Origin: Smithellaceae bacterium
Lineage (GTDB): Bacteria; Desulfobacterota; Syntrophia; Syntrophales; Smithellaceae
DNA length: 7,157 nucleotides
Reading direction: 5' to 3'
NCBI GenBank assembly: GCA_028704195.1
Contig: JAQVLL010000099.1
Span: 1 to 7,157 of the forward strand
Under the pieces are notes generated by a model, which was given only the letters and a program-made list of their open reading frames with translations, had not been told where the DNA came from and searched no databases. The position numbers were made by a program, and so were the translations under genes. Position 1 is the first letter of the stretch, and the number at the start of each line of letters is the position of its first letter. Of the stretch, positions 1 to 5,390 are shown piece by piece.

Positions 1-794
1 TCATGTTTGCCAGTCACGCGCTTTTGAAGAGCATCGGGATCGTTTCTTTTCTGGGCATTGGTTATTCGTTGATCGGATCCTTTCTCATTTTACCTTTCCT
101 GTTGGAGAAAATATTTGCTCCGGTTCCGAATCCTGCAGGCCAATTTGTCATCGGATCGAAAGAGCATATTCGACGAACACTCCTGCGCTACCGTCATATG
201 CCCGGTTACCCGCGGGTCTTTGCCCATTGCAAAATGACGATGGACCCGATGTTCGGGGAATTGGATCGATATGTGAAAAATCCCCGTCGGATCATCGATA
301 TCGGCAGCGGATACGGCATTCCGGCCGCCTGGCTTCTGGAGATTTATCCTGACGCGAAGGTGTTCGGGTTGGAACCCGATGAAGGAAGAGTGCTGATTGC
401 CAACCGCGCTATCGGTCAGCGCGGGTTTGTGCAGGCGGGTTCGGCGCCGGACCTGCCTTCCGTAGACGGCAGCGGCGATTATGTTACCATGCTGGATATG
501 CTGCATTACATCAATGATGAGGAATTGCTTTTAGTGTTGAGGCGGATTCATGAAAAGCTGGAAGCGGGTGGAACGCTTCTGATTCGCGCAACGGTTCCGT
601 CGGATCAAAAAGTTCCCTGGAAGCGCTGGATCGAAATGATCCGCTTAAAACTCACAAACAACAATTTCTTTTTCCGTCGGGAAAAAGAAATTGCCGGGCT
701 GATGTTGAATGCCGGATTCGCTGTTGATGTTCAGGCGTCAACAGTCAGGGGCGTAGAAGAAAAATGGTTCATGGGGAAAAAGCAAGAACACTGA
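1..794 (+). CDS. MMPL-exporter C-terminal segment fused to a class I SAM methyltransferase (5'-partial)
   Basis: The frame is open to the left window edge, so the gene very likely begins outside; residue numbers here count from the first ATG at 3. Residues 7-36 form one hydrophobic helix ending in LILPFLLEKIF, the pattern of the last transmembrane segment of MMPL/RND-type exporters, followed at once by a soluble methyltransferase domain. SAM-binding motif I is IIDIGSGYG (97-105), the acidic end of strand 2 is in GLEPDEG (E124), the later motif is near DYVTMLDMLHYI (159-170), and LEAGGTLLI (187-195) is the usual post-motif strand. The domain would sit on the cytoplasmic face and methylate an unknown, perhaps lipidic, exported substrate. 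The gene ends in TGA and faces the rest of the window. The methyltransferase call is firm; the fusion to a full exporter is inferred from about 35 residues. The alternative is a complete, membrane-anchored methyltransferase starting at 3. Confidence 0.8.
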   Translation, partial: MFASHALLKSIGIVSFLGIGYSLIGSFLILPFLLEKIFAPVPNPAGQFVIGSKEHIRRTLLRYRHMPGYPRVFAHCKMTMDPMFGELDRYVKNPRRIIDIGSGYGIPAAWLLEIYPDAKVFGLEPDEGRVLIANRAIGQRGFVQAGSAPDLPSVDGSGDYVTMLDMLHYINDEELLLVLRRIHEKLEAGGTLLIRATVPSDQKVPWKRWIEMIRLKLTNNNFFFRREKEIAGLMLNAGFAVDVQASTVRGVEEKWFMGKKQEH

Positions 795-967
795 TCGGCG
801 GTGCCGGGAATATTTTGGGTGATGGATTTAATGCAGGCTGCACTGACCTGCAGTTCTTCCTCCAATTGTCGCAGCTGCTGATTTATCGCTTCCAGGTCCT
901 GCATTTTCTTTTCAGTCTTTTTGAAAAGAATCTCACTGTGCTGCCTGAAGATGGAAAACTTAATCAA
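731..967 (-). CDS. Possible small coiled-coil protein, 78 aa (weak call)
   Basis: This is an open frame on the same strand as the nucleotidyltransferase, starting 5 nt after its stop. The first start is TTG at 967; an ATG at 904 would give 57 aa. The stretch MQDLEAINQQLRQLEEELQ (about residues 22-40) has heptad-like spacing of Leu and Ile and would form a coiled coil. Neither start has a convincing Shine-Dalgarno sequence, although GAAAAGAA lies just before the ATG at 904. The last 21 codons overlap the 3' end of the + strand methyltransferase gene in antisense. I do not recognise a family. It may be a real downstream partner of the nucleotidyltransferase, a remnant, or chance. Confidence 0.3.
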   Translation of the reverse strand: MIKFSIFRQHSEILFKKTEKKMQDLEAINQQLRQLEEELQVSAACIKSITQNIPGTADQCSCFFPMNHFSSTPLTVDA

Positions 968-972
968 CGAAT

Positions 973-1404
973 CTATTTATCCGAAAACCAGTTTGTGGAT
1001 TGGACTTTCGCTTTGCCGCCTAATTCCCAAAGCAATCTAATTCCCAGTTTTTCACATAATTCCTGCTCTTTGCCCGGGACTGTAGTTGGATTTCTATCGC
1101 CGCCATTGCCAAAATAGATCCAATCATATTGTTTCCTGTACTTGCTGTGTGCGGTTTTAATGCCGTCACAGGCCGTATCGTCATCATCATTCATTTGCAA
1201 TACGTCCACGACATATTTCATATTGCCTACGATGGTGGCCCGTTCTATCCAGGACATGAAAGGTTTCCCTTTCTTTCGGGTCAGCCAGTCATCACTGTTT
1301 AAGCAAATAACAATCTCCCCGATTAAAGATGCGGCCTCAAGCATGTATACATGCCCCATGTGAATGGGATCAAAACCACCGGATAAAATGACTAAATTCT
1401 TCAC
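973..1404 (-). CDS. Nucleotidyltransferase of the cytidylyltransferase (GCT/HldE-C-like) superfamily
   Basis: A 143-aa protein with the Rossmann-type nucleotidyltransferase fold, which transfers CMP or AMP from a nucleoside triphosphate to a phosphorylated acceptor. GGFDPIHMGH (9-18) is the nucleotide-binding HxGH motif at the end of strand 1. NSDDWLTRKKGKPF (36-49) matches the loop after strand 2, and ERATIV with the following VD pair (54-67) matches the helix before strand 3. FGNGGDR (98-104) is the strand-4 substrate loop. VQSTNWF (134-140) corresponds to the C-terminal STT/SSS motif that contacts the triphosphate. Length fits stand-alone members. The start is GTG, chosen because AAAGGTGG lies about 6 nt upstream. 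A near-consensus promoter lies 35-63 bp before the start, so it is probably transcribed alone. The acceptor is not predictable; glycerol-phosphate or heptose-phosphate-like substrates are known for relatives. Confidence 0.9.
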   Translation of the reverse strand: MKNLVILSGGFDPIHMGHVYMLEAASLIGEIVICLNSDDWLTRKKGKPFMSWIERATIVGNMKYVVDVLQMNDDDDTACDGIKTAHSKYRKQYDWIYFGNGGDRNPTTVPGKEQELCEKLGIRLLWELGGKAKVQSTNWFSDK

Positions 1405-1438
1405 CTGATTCCACCTTTCAATGCATCATTGTGATTCA

Positions 1439-1467
1439 AGTATAGAAAACGAGACCAATGGTGTCAA
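1439..1467 (-). promoter_or_regulatory. Near-consensus sigma-70 promoter for the nucleotidyltransferase
   Basis: Read on the minus strand: -35 TTGACA (1467-1462), a spacer of exactly 17 nt, and -10 TATACT (1444-1439). The predicted start near 1432 leaves a leader of about 28 nt before the GTG at 1404. It is the best promoter-like sequence I found in the window. Confidence 0.75.
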
Positions 1468-1509
1468 GGCATTCTTGCCTGCTGCTTATTGACATTTTGG
1501 AAAAGTCAA
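1467..1509. repeat. Two dyads next to the promoter -35 box, possible operator sites
   Basis: AGGCA-TTCT-TGCCT (1467-1480) is a perfect 5-bp inverted repeat whose first base is also the first T of the -35 box. TTGACATTTT-GG-AAAAGTCAA (1489-1509) is a 9-bp dyad with one bulged A and a 2-nt centre, about 22 bp further upstream. Neither is followed by a T tract on the minus strand, so they look less like terminators than protein-binding or cruciform sites. A regulatory role is inference. Confidence 0.3.
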
Positions 1510-1547
1510 ACCAGCTTTGCGATAAGCTCGACGGCCTTTGGTAACCT

Positions 1548-1631
1548 TTATTGTTTATATACTATTTCAATATCTTTGTGTTTTGTTTCGCTTTTGAAAG
1601 GCTGTAACGTCGAAGGATTCTTTATCAAAAG
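1548..1631 (-). other. Out-of-frame C-terminal extension reached by a -1 shift at A AAA AAC
   Basis: In the zero frame the hypothetical reads CCA AAA AAC TTT TGA. The heptamer A AAA AAC (1637-1631) fits the X XXY YYZ rule for -1 slippage. Shifting back one base after AAC gives 27 further codons starting LLIKNPSTLQPF and ending IEIVYKQ, with TAA at 1550-1548, for a 132-aa product. The recovered LLI and IEIVY strands look like a proper domain end. A stem can form right after the site, pairing CTTTTG (1631-1626) with CAAAAG (1596-1591) and, inside that, AAAG with CTTT. Alternatives are a real one-base loss from a run of seven A, making this a pseudogene, or a sequencing error in the homopolymer. 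Confidence 0.6.
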
Positions 1632-1945
1632 TTTTTTGGGCCTAACCAAATCAGTTTAATGTGTCTTTCTTTTGGATGCCCGTCTATGATGTAAACATTT
1701 CCACCATCATTTTTCAACTTTTCTCCGGTTGGCATTATGGAGACTTGAGTGCTGATACTTGAAGCAACGCCGCAGTTTGTCTGGAAAAGGACGGCTTTAT
1801 AATTGCCCGCAGGTGATAACACTTCATGGAATATTTTGTTTACGCACTTTCCCGAAAAAAGGGTGCTCATTGCGTAAAGTCCGATGCTGACAATGACAAC
1901 ATAACAGGCAAGGATTATAGTGGTATTTCGTGTAAATTTATTCAT
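1625..1945 (-). CDS. Membrane-anchored conserved hypothetical, C-terminus out of frame
   Basis: As read in one frame the protein has 106 aa. Residues 9-30 are an uncleaved or lipoprotein-less signal anchor, followed by a periplasmic domain containing SPAGNYKAVLFQTNCG (44-59), STQVSIMP (65-72) and GNVYIIDG (82-89). I recognise this as the pattern of a widespread uncharacterised family (SPdGkykavvFqxxCGatt...STQVSI), from memory and without a family name. Members normally continue with a strand like L-I-x-Y, but this frame stops right after LGPKNF. The -1 frame supplies the missing tail (see 1548-1631). The ATG at 1945 is the only usable start, because an in-frame TAG lies 12 nt upstream, yet it has no Shine-Dalgarno sequence. 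It follows the cupin by 47 nt. Function is unknown. Confidence 0.75.
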   Translation of the reverse strand: MNKFTRNTTIILACYVVIVSIGLYAMSTLFSGKCVNKIFHEVLSPAGNYKAVLFQTNCGVASSISTQVSIMPTGEKLKNDGGNVYIIDGHPKERHIKLIWLGPKNF

Positions 1946-1955
1946 ATGACAACAG

Positions 1956-1986
1956 TGCTAACGGTGAAATAAACGGCCGGTTGGCC
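1956..1986 (-). repeat. Compact inverted repeat between cupin and hypothetical, eroded attC or weak terminator
   Basis: On the + strand, GCTAACGG (1957-1964) faces CCGGTTGGC (1978-1986), an imperfect dyad with one mismatch and one bulged base. The outer ends (TAAC ... GTTGG) resemble attC R boxes. At 31 bp it is much shorter than functional attC sites, and no T tract follows for a terminator. It may be a collapsed attC, or only the hairpin that ends the cupin transcript. Confidence 0.25.
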
Positions 1987-1992
1987 CTTGGA

Positions 1993-2388
1993 TCAGTTCT
2001 CGCCTTCGTGCGGTATTGGCGAGGTGTCGATGTCTTCATAGGCCACCGGGCGAAATCGTGGGGTACAGACGGCCAGAAAGAAAAGATCCGTGCTGCCCAC
2101 ATTTGTGATTCGCTGGCGACAGTCGGGTGGGATGAGCACGACATCTCCAGGTCCGACGTGCTGTGGGAGAAGATTGCCAACTTCCACCTTTCCTTCGCCG
2201 GAAAGTATCACGTATCGTTCCGTTGTTTCTTTGATGCGGTGCCACCTTGTGGTTTTTCCCGGTTCGACTCTTGCCTGCGCGACAGAGGCTTCCGGATCTG
2301 CATCGATATTTGAAAGCTCGTTGATGAAGCACCCCTCGGGCGTATAGTACTCGGCGGCTGGATTCATGTGTCGTACTTCTTCCTGCAT
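1993..2388 (-). CDS. Small cupin-domain protein
   Basis: A 131-aa single-domain cupin, a cytoplasmic beta-barrel that in related proteins binds a metal or small ligand. Motif 1 is PGKTTRWHRIKETTERYVI (43-61), with H50 and E57, then LSGEGKVEVG. Motif 2 is GPGDVVLIPPDCRQRITN (79-96), then FFLAVCTPRFRP. The second-motif position usually held by His is Arg (RQRITN). From memory this RQRITN variant is typical of one cupin subfamily, so it need not mean loss of function, but metal binding should not be assumed. The frame is open upstream to 2523, but the ATG at 2388 is chosen because AAGGAGG lies 4 nt before it and the extra residues look unstructured. No partner genes indicate the substrate. Confidence 0.88.
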   Translation of the reverse strand: MQEEVRHMNPAAEYYTPEGCFINELSNIDADPEASVAQARVEPGKTTRWHRIKETTERYVILSGEGKVEVGNLLPQHVGPGDVVLIPPDCRQRITNVGSTDLFFLAVCTPRFRPVAYEDIDTSPIPHEGEN

Positions 2389-2392
2389 ATTG

Positions 2393-2399
2393 CCTCCTT
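2393..2399 (-). promoter_or_regulatory. Ribosome-binding site deciding the cupin start
   Basis: AAGGAGG on the minus strand, 4 nt before the ATG at 2388. It argues against the longer frame starting at 2523, which has no such signal and would overlap the upstream gene. Confidence 0.7.
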
Positions 2400-2489
2400 C
2401 ATGGTGAAGCGGTTCCGATCTTGAAACAAAGTTTCTAAATAGGCCCGACGTAAAGATCAACCGGAGTGCAACGATCAAGTATATGGTTC

Positions 2490-2825
2490 TTAATTGTACA
2501 AAATAAGCCCGCAGTTTTGACACTTTTTTTGCGGAGGGAAACTAATGCTGCTGGCCGGTGTATAGTTGTCCCTGGAAACCGTTTGAACAAAGAAGAAATC
2601 ATTACATTTAGGACATTTCTGTTTATGCAATCTATTCTGGATAATCATTCCAAAAAAGAACAGGAAAGCTGGAAGAATGATGGGCAGCCAGGTTTTGAAC
2701 CGTTCTATATATGCCATTGTCAACACCAAAATTGGGAAAAAGGAAAAAAGGATGAACAGAAAGATCCTCCTCATCATCCTGATATGAGCCAAACCTCTGT
2801 TGATTTCATGGATGGATGTTTTCAT
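2490..2825 (-). CDS. Two-helix membrane protein with C-terminal zinc ribbon
   Basis: A 111-aa hypothetical. After a charged N-terminus, two hydrophobic helices span about residues 19-40 and 46-63. A C-terminal tail carries CPKC (71-74) and CQNCG (102-106), a four-cysteine zinc-ribbon pattern that would fold on the cytoplasmic side if both helices cross the membrane. The ATG at 2825 is chosen over an upstream start at 2900 because GGGAG lies 4 nt before it, and because the longer frame would run through attC site 2. The gene begins 12 nt after the attC R' box GTTAGGC, exactly where an integron cassette ORF is expected, so it is probably a cassette gene. No attC was found after it. Molecular function is unknown. 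Confidence 0.85.
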   Translation of the reverse strand: MKTSIHEINRGLAHIRMMRRIFLFILFSFFPILVLTMAYIERFKTWLPIILPAFLFFFGMIIQNRLHKQKCPKCNDFFFVQTVSRDNYTPASSISFPPQKKCQNCGLILYN

Positions 2826-2837
2826 CTTACTCCCTTT

Positions 2838-2908
2838 GCCTAACGGGGCCATCGCGGCGCGAATGAGGCGAAGCACAGTTTTCGTCCGTGCGCATGGCAT
2901 TGTTATAA
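2838..2908 (-). other. Integron attC recombination site 2
   Basis: On the minus strand: R'' TTATAAC (2908-2902), then AAT and L'' GCCATGCGC; at the far end GCGATGGC, CCC and R' GTTAGGC (2844-2838). R' fits GTTRRRY exactly. The arms pair as GCCAT[G]CGC against GCGATGGC, leaving one unpaired G in the L'' arm, as in known attC hairpins. Length is 71 bp, in the normal range. It sits between the SDR stop (5 nt away) and the zinc-ribbon gene. Recombination is expected between G and TT of R'. The R'' box is less canonical than R'. Confidence 0.7.
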
Positions 2909-2912
2909 GATT

Positions 2913-3629
2913 TTATAGCCTTTCATAAATACGGGCGGGAATGACCTTTAACAGCCAGGCAATGAATCTCCATCGATGCGTGATATATGCATGCGTCTTT
3001 TTGCGCTTTATCACATTGTAGATTTGCATGGCCGCTTTGTCTGCCGGTGCCGCCCAAAATATGCCTTCTCCCTTGGCCATACCCGTTTTTACAAAACCGG
3101 GTTTTATATCGGTAACGATGATTGGTAACCGCAACCATGTAATCTTTTGTCTCAAAGCTTCCATGTAATTCGATTCAAATGCCTTTGATGCATTGTAGGC
3201 CGGCGACTCTCTTCCCCCGCGTAGTGAGGCTATTGAGGAGATACCGACGAGATGTCCGGCCCTCTTTTCAATGAAGTGTTGAATGGCAACATTGGCAAAT
3301 GCAGAAAATCCGGTAACATTCGTTCTGATCGTATCATGCTCGATACTCCAATTGAGATTGTCGTTAACATCACCAGTGCCGGCACTGATTACGATAAGAT
3401 CCACTCCATTCATTTCCTTGATGAAGCTTGACAGAATTCCCATTGCTGTTTCTGTGTCCATCGCATCGACTTTCTGAACAAGGAGTTCGCCCTTGATTTC
3501 ATTGCGGATTGAATTCAATAAATCGACTCTTCGCGCCATGACGCCAACTCTATACCCTTTTCCGGCCAATATTTTGGCTAACTCACGCCCAATTCCGGAA
3601 CTGGCTCCAATTACAATTGCTTTTTTCAT
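2913..3629 (-). CDS. Short-chain dehydrogenase/reductase (classical SDR)
   Basis: A 238-aa NAD(P)-dependent oxidoreductase with a Rossmann fold. The cofactor motif GASSGIG is at 8-14, and the ARR (32-34) after strand 2 suggests NADP preference. SAGTG (82-86) stands for the usual NNAG. N104 (in RTNVTG), S132 (in GISSIAS), Y145 and K149 (in YNASK) form the catalytic tetrad with the normal 13-residue Ser-Tyr spacing. KPGFVKTGM (176-184) is the PG motif after strand 6. Length is normal. The C-terminus ends in a basic, amphipathic or hydrophobic stretch (RFIAWLLKVIPARIYERL) that might touch membranes. The ATG at 3629 has only a weak ribosome-binding site (AAGAAC). The stop lies 5 nt from attC site 2, consistent with its being an integron cassette gene. 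The substrate is unknown. Confidence 0.92.
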   Translation of the reverse strand: MKKAIVIGASSGIGRELAKILAGKGYRVGVMARRVDLLNSIRNEIKGELLVQKVDAMDTETAMGILSSFIKEMNGVDLIVISAGTGDVNDNLNWSIEHDTIRTNVTGFSAFANVAIQHFIEKRAGHLVGISSIASLRGGRESPAYNASKAFESNYMEALRQKITWLRLPIIVTDIKPGFVKTGMAKGEGIFWAAPADKAAMQIYNVIKRKKTHAYITHRWRFIAWLLKVIPARIYERL

Positions 3630-3640
3630 GATCTGTTCTT

Positions 3641-3675
3641 AGAAAGAAAAAGTCATCCAGAGCGCAACGCTCGGG
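3641..3675 (-). terminator. Possible intrinsic terminator between the OmpA-like gene and the SDR
   Basis: On the minus strand CCCGAGCG-TTG-CGCTCTGG forms a 7-bp stem with one mismatch and a 3-nt loop (3675-3657). Five bases later comes the T-rich tract TTTTTCTTTCT (3651-3641). The 5-nt gap before the T tract weakens it as a terminator. It overlaps a copy of a 20-nt motif also found before two other genes. Confidence 0.35.
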
Positions 3676-3796
3676 TGGACTGATTTTTATAAAACCTACT
3701 TGTGATAATAGGCCACTTATCTTTGTGTTTTTCTAAATCCCTTTTGTTGATTGTACAATGCGTAGAATATTTTAATTTCCCTTCGCTTGAACCCGG

Positions 3797-4648
3797 CTAA
3801 CGTTTAACCAATTCCACTCGCCTGTTTTTGGCCCGCCCTTCTTCAGTGGTGTTGGGCATAACGGGTTTGGATTCACCATAGCCTTTGGGCACGAGCCTGC
3901 CGGTATCGATATTGAAAAGGCCAAGGTAGGCCACCACCGTTTCTGCCCGTCGCTGCGAGAGTTTCAGGTTGTAATCATCAGATCCCTGGTCGTCGGTATG
4001 GCCCTGGACCTCGAGCTTAAGGCCGGGGTTATCTTTAAGCAGAGTTACCACGTGCTGTAGCTGCTTGGTGGACTCTGGCTGAAGCGTAGCCTTGTCCAGA
4101 TCGAAGAGGATACCATGCAGCTGGATCCGTCCTTCGGCATCCAGAGCGGCTTTCATCTCGGCGGGGCCGAAGGTCAGCGATATCTTGAACGGTTTTTCAT
4201 CAACAATAATCAGATCCTGTTGTCCCAGTCCGGCGCTGCCGGAGACTTTGAGCCAGGTGACCCCGCCGTCGTCCCTCGGTATTGTAATGACCAGTTGACC
4301 CGCATCTTCGTAAACCTCCTGGCCGCCCTTTTCCTTGGCCGCCGCCTTGTAGTTTTCAAAAAATTCCAATTTTGAAATGGTTTTGACCCGGTCTCCGGAG
4401 GGTGTCCGAACTTCATACAGGAGTTTCCAATATTCGCCCTTGATGGTTTTCTTCTCCCTTTTTTTTGTTGTCTTGTTTAAATAGTAAAACTCGTAGGCAT
4501 TGAATTTACTGTAATGTGACATATTCTCGGCCAGAACCGAGCCGGGAAAGGGTCGGATAAGGGGGTGCTCTTTTGTGGTCTTTGCATAAACAGAAACAGA
4601 AAACACAATGACAAATACTGACAAAAACAGCATGTTAAAACGGTTCAT
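3797..4648 (-). CDS. OmpA-family protein with C-terminal peptidoglycan-binding domain
   Basis: A 283-aa exported protein. Residues 1-22 are a Sec signal peptide ending VSVYA, with cleavage expected before KTT. The middle (23-170) is an uncharacterised domain seen in stand-alone OmpA-like proteins (SHYSKFNAYEFYYL, a W-rich strand near 130, and EKPFKISLTFGPAEM). The C-terminal OmpA domain starts at GILFDLDKATLQPES (179-193), with EVQGHTDDQGSDDYN (213-227), SQRRAETV (231-238), the KGYGESKPV loop (255-263) and NRRVEL (275-280). The Asp in HTDD and the Arg in NRRVEL are the residues known to bind diaminopimelate of peptidoglycan. No lipobox, so it is probably periplasmic. The ATG has GGGAGG 7 nt upstream. 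It follows the small secreted protein gene by 186 nt, which might mean a shared envelope role. Confidence 0.93.
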   Translation of the reverse strand: MNRFNMLFLSVFVIVFSVSVYAKTTKEHPLIRPFPGSVLAENMSHYSKFNAYEFYYLNKTTKKREKKTIKGEYWKLLYEVRTPSGDRVKTISKLEFFENYKAAAKEKGGQEVYEDAGQLVITIPRDDGGVTWLKVSGSAGLGQQDLIIVDEKPFKISLTFGPAEMKAALDAEGRIQLHGILFDLDKATLQPESTKQLQHVVTLLKDNPGLKLEVQGHTDDQGSDDYNLKLSQRRAETVVAYLGLFNIDTGRLVPKGYGESKPVMPNTTEEGRAKNRRVELVKR

Positions 4649-4687
4649 ACAAATTCCTCCCTTGTGTTTTTAAGTAAGTTTACAAAT

Positions 4688-4708
4688 CGGAACATTCCAC
4701 AATGTCCG
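4688..4708. repeat. Hairpin upstream of the OmpA-like gene
   Basis: CGGAACATT-CCAC-AATGTCCG forms an 8-bp stem with one bulged A. It sits 40-60 bp before the OmpA-like start, where an operator or leader hairpin could act. No T tract follows it. Function is inferred only from position. Confidence 0.3.
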
Positions 4709-4745
4709 AAATGGCTCAATCCTTGGTTTCCGGCGGCGTTAATCT

Positions 4746-4825
4746 GGATCGCCAGGCTGTCCGTCCTAACAAAAAAATCAGCTGGAGCGCAACAATCGGC
4801 GATCCGGTGGAGCCGCTAGTTATGG
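4746..4825. repeat. Intergenic inverted repeat GGATCGCC / GGCGATCC with attC-like ends
   Basis: GGATCGCC (4746-4753) and its exact complement GGCGATCC (4798-4805) flank a 44-nt centre that holds TCCTAAC, a run of seven A and one copy of the dispersed 20-nt motif. On the minus strand CCATAAC (4825-4819) and GTTAGGA (4770-4764) are spaced like attC R boxes, 62 bp end to end. The arms inside them do not pair as L''/L' (GCTCCA is repeated directly, not inverted). It may be a damaged or chimeric attC. Confidence 0.3.
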
Positions 4826-4834
4826 GTGTGTTGA

Positions 4835-5302
4835 TTAATCTGCAATACCAAAAGAATCCCAAAATGTCTGAAATTTCTGTTCTGCTTTTTTATATTCCCT
4901 TTGAGCCTCTGACAATTCTTTCTTGCTAATTTCCCCTAATTTCAATCTCCTTTGCGCTAAATCGTAGGTGAGTTTCTTTATCATGTATTCTTGCTTTAAG
5001 ATTGTTCCTTTAATTGCGAGAGCAGAATTTGGCAAACCCAAATTCTGGGTCTCCCATCCGGTATTGCCGATTTTCTCCAATTTATCTTTTGCCATTTTAT
5101 TTTTTGACGCCTCGGTAAGCTTCCTGAAACTATCCAAAGCAGAATCAATTGCAGCCAAACGTTCCAACGCATGTTCAGAAGAAAACCTCTGGTTATACGT
5201 GTATTCAGCTGGTTCATCAGGATTTACAGGTTTTAAATTTAACTCAGCATATGCCGAAAAGCTTATAGTTATAATGGAACAAATAATTAATAGACGCCAC
5301 AT
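4835..5302 (-). CDS. Small secreted, mostly helical hypothetical protein
   Basis: A 155-aa protein of unknown function. Residues 1-19 are a clear Sec signal peptide (MWRLLIICSIITISFSAYA), with cleavage expected before ELNLKP. The mature part of about 136 aa is rich in Lys, Glu, Leu and Ala. It starts with a Pro-rich linker, and its C-terminal third (LKLGEISKKELSEAQREYKK) resembles the helical heptads of outer-membrane efflux proteins, though far too short to be one. No Cys remains after cleavage. The ATG at 5302 is chosen because AAGGAGG lies 8 nt upstream and the signal peptide begins there; the longer frame from 5479 would run antisense-free but through a terminator and overlap the gene before it. 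Its OmpA-like neighbour downstream hints at an envelope setting, nothing more. Confidence 0.85.
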   Translation of the reverse strand: MWRLLIICSIITISFSAYAELNLKPVNPDEPAEYTYNQRFSSEHALERLAAIDSALDSFRKLTEASKNKMAKDKLEKIGNTGWETQNLGLPNSALAIKGTILKQEYMIKKLTYDLAQRRLKLGEISKKELSEAQREYKKAEQKFQTFWDSFGIAD

Positions 5303-5334
5303 ATAATATTCCTCCTTTTTTATATACATAACGC

Positions 5335-5390
5335 AAAAATCAGCAGCGCAGCTTTTTGCGACGGCTGAATTTGTCTTGTCAGCTGATTTT
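5335..5390 (-). terminator. Intrinsic terminator with a competing upstream arm
   Basis: On the minus strand AAATTCAGC (5372-5364) pairs with GCTGATTTT (5344-5336) with one mismatch, with an inner CGCA/TGCG stem, and the 3' arm runs into five Ts (5339-5335). This is a good terminator for the 5379-5927 gene. A second arm, AAAATCAGC (5390-5382), lies in that gene's last codons and matches the 3' arm perfectly over 9 nt, so two mutually exclusive hairpins are possible. Confidence 0.5.

Noticed and set aside
906..930. 9-bp perfect inverted repeat TTCTTTTCA/TGAAAAGAA in the convergent region, possible bidirectional terminator
   Set aside because: The stem has only two G:C pairs and is not followed by a T tract outside the stem in either direction; too weak to call.
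2036..2347. Several ORFs of 85-110 aa on both strands over the cupin gene
   Set aside because: They are alternative frames of the cupin, with no protein motif and no ribosome-binding sites.
1571..3731. 14-nt exact repeat TATCTTTGTGTTTT at 1571-1584 and 3718-3731
   Set aside because: The flanks do not match, the sequence is low complexity, and one copy lies in the out-of-frame tail of the hypothetical; chance is likely.
3797..3860. attC-like boxes GCCCAAC and GTTAAAC/GTTAGCC at the end of the OmpA-like gene
   Set aside because: They fall in the conserved NTTEEGRAKNRRVEL coding segment, and the inner arms do not pair with normal attC spacing; the sequence is explained by the protein.
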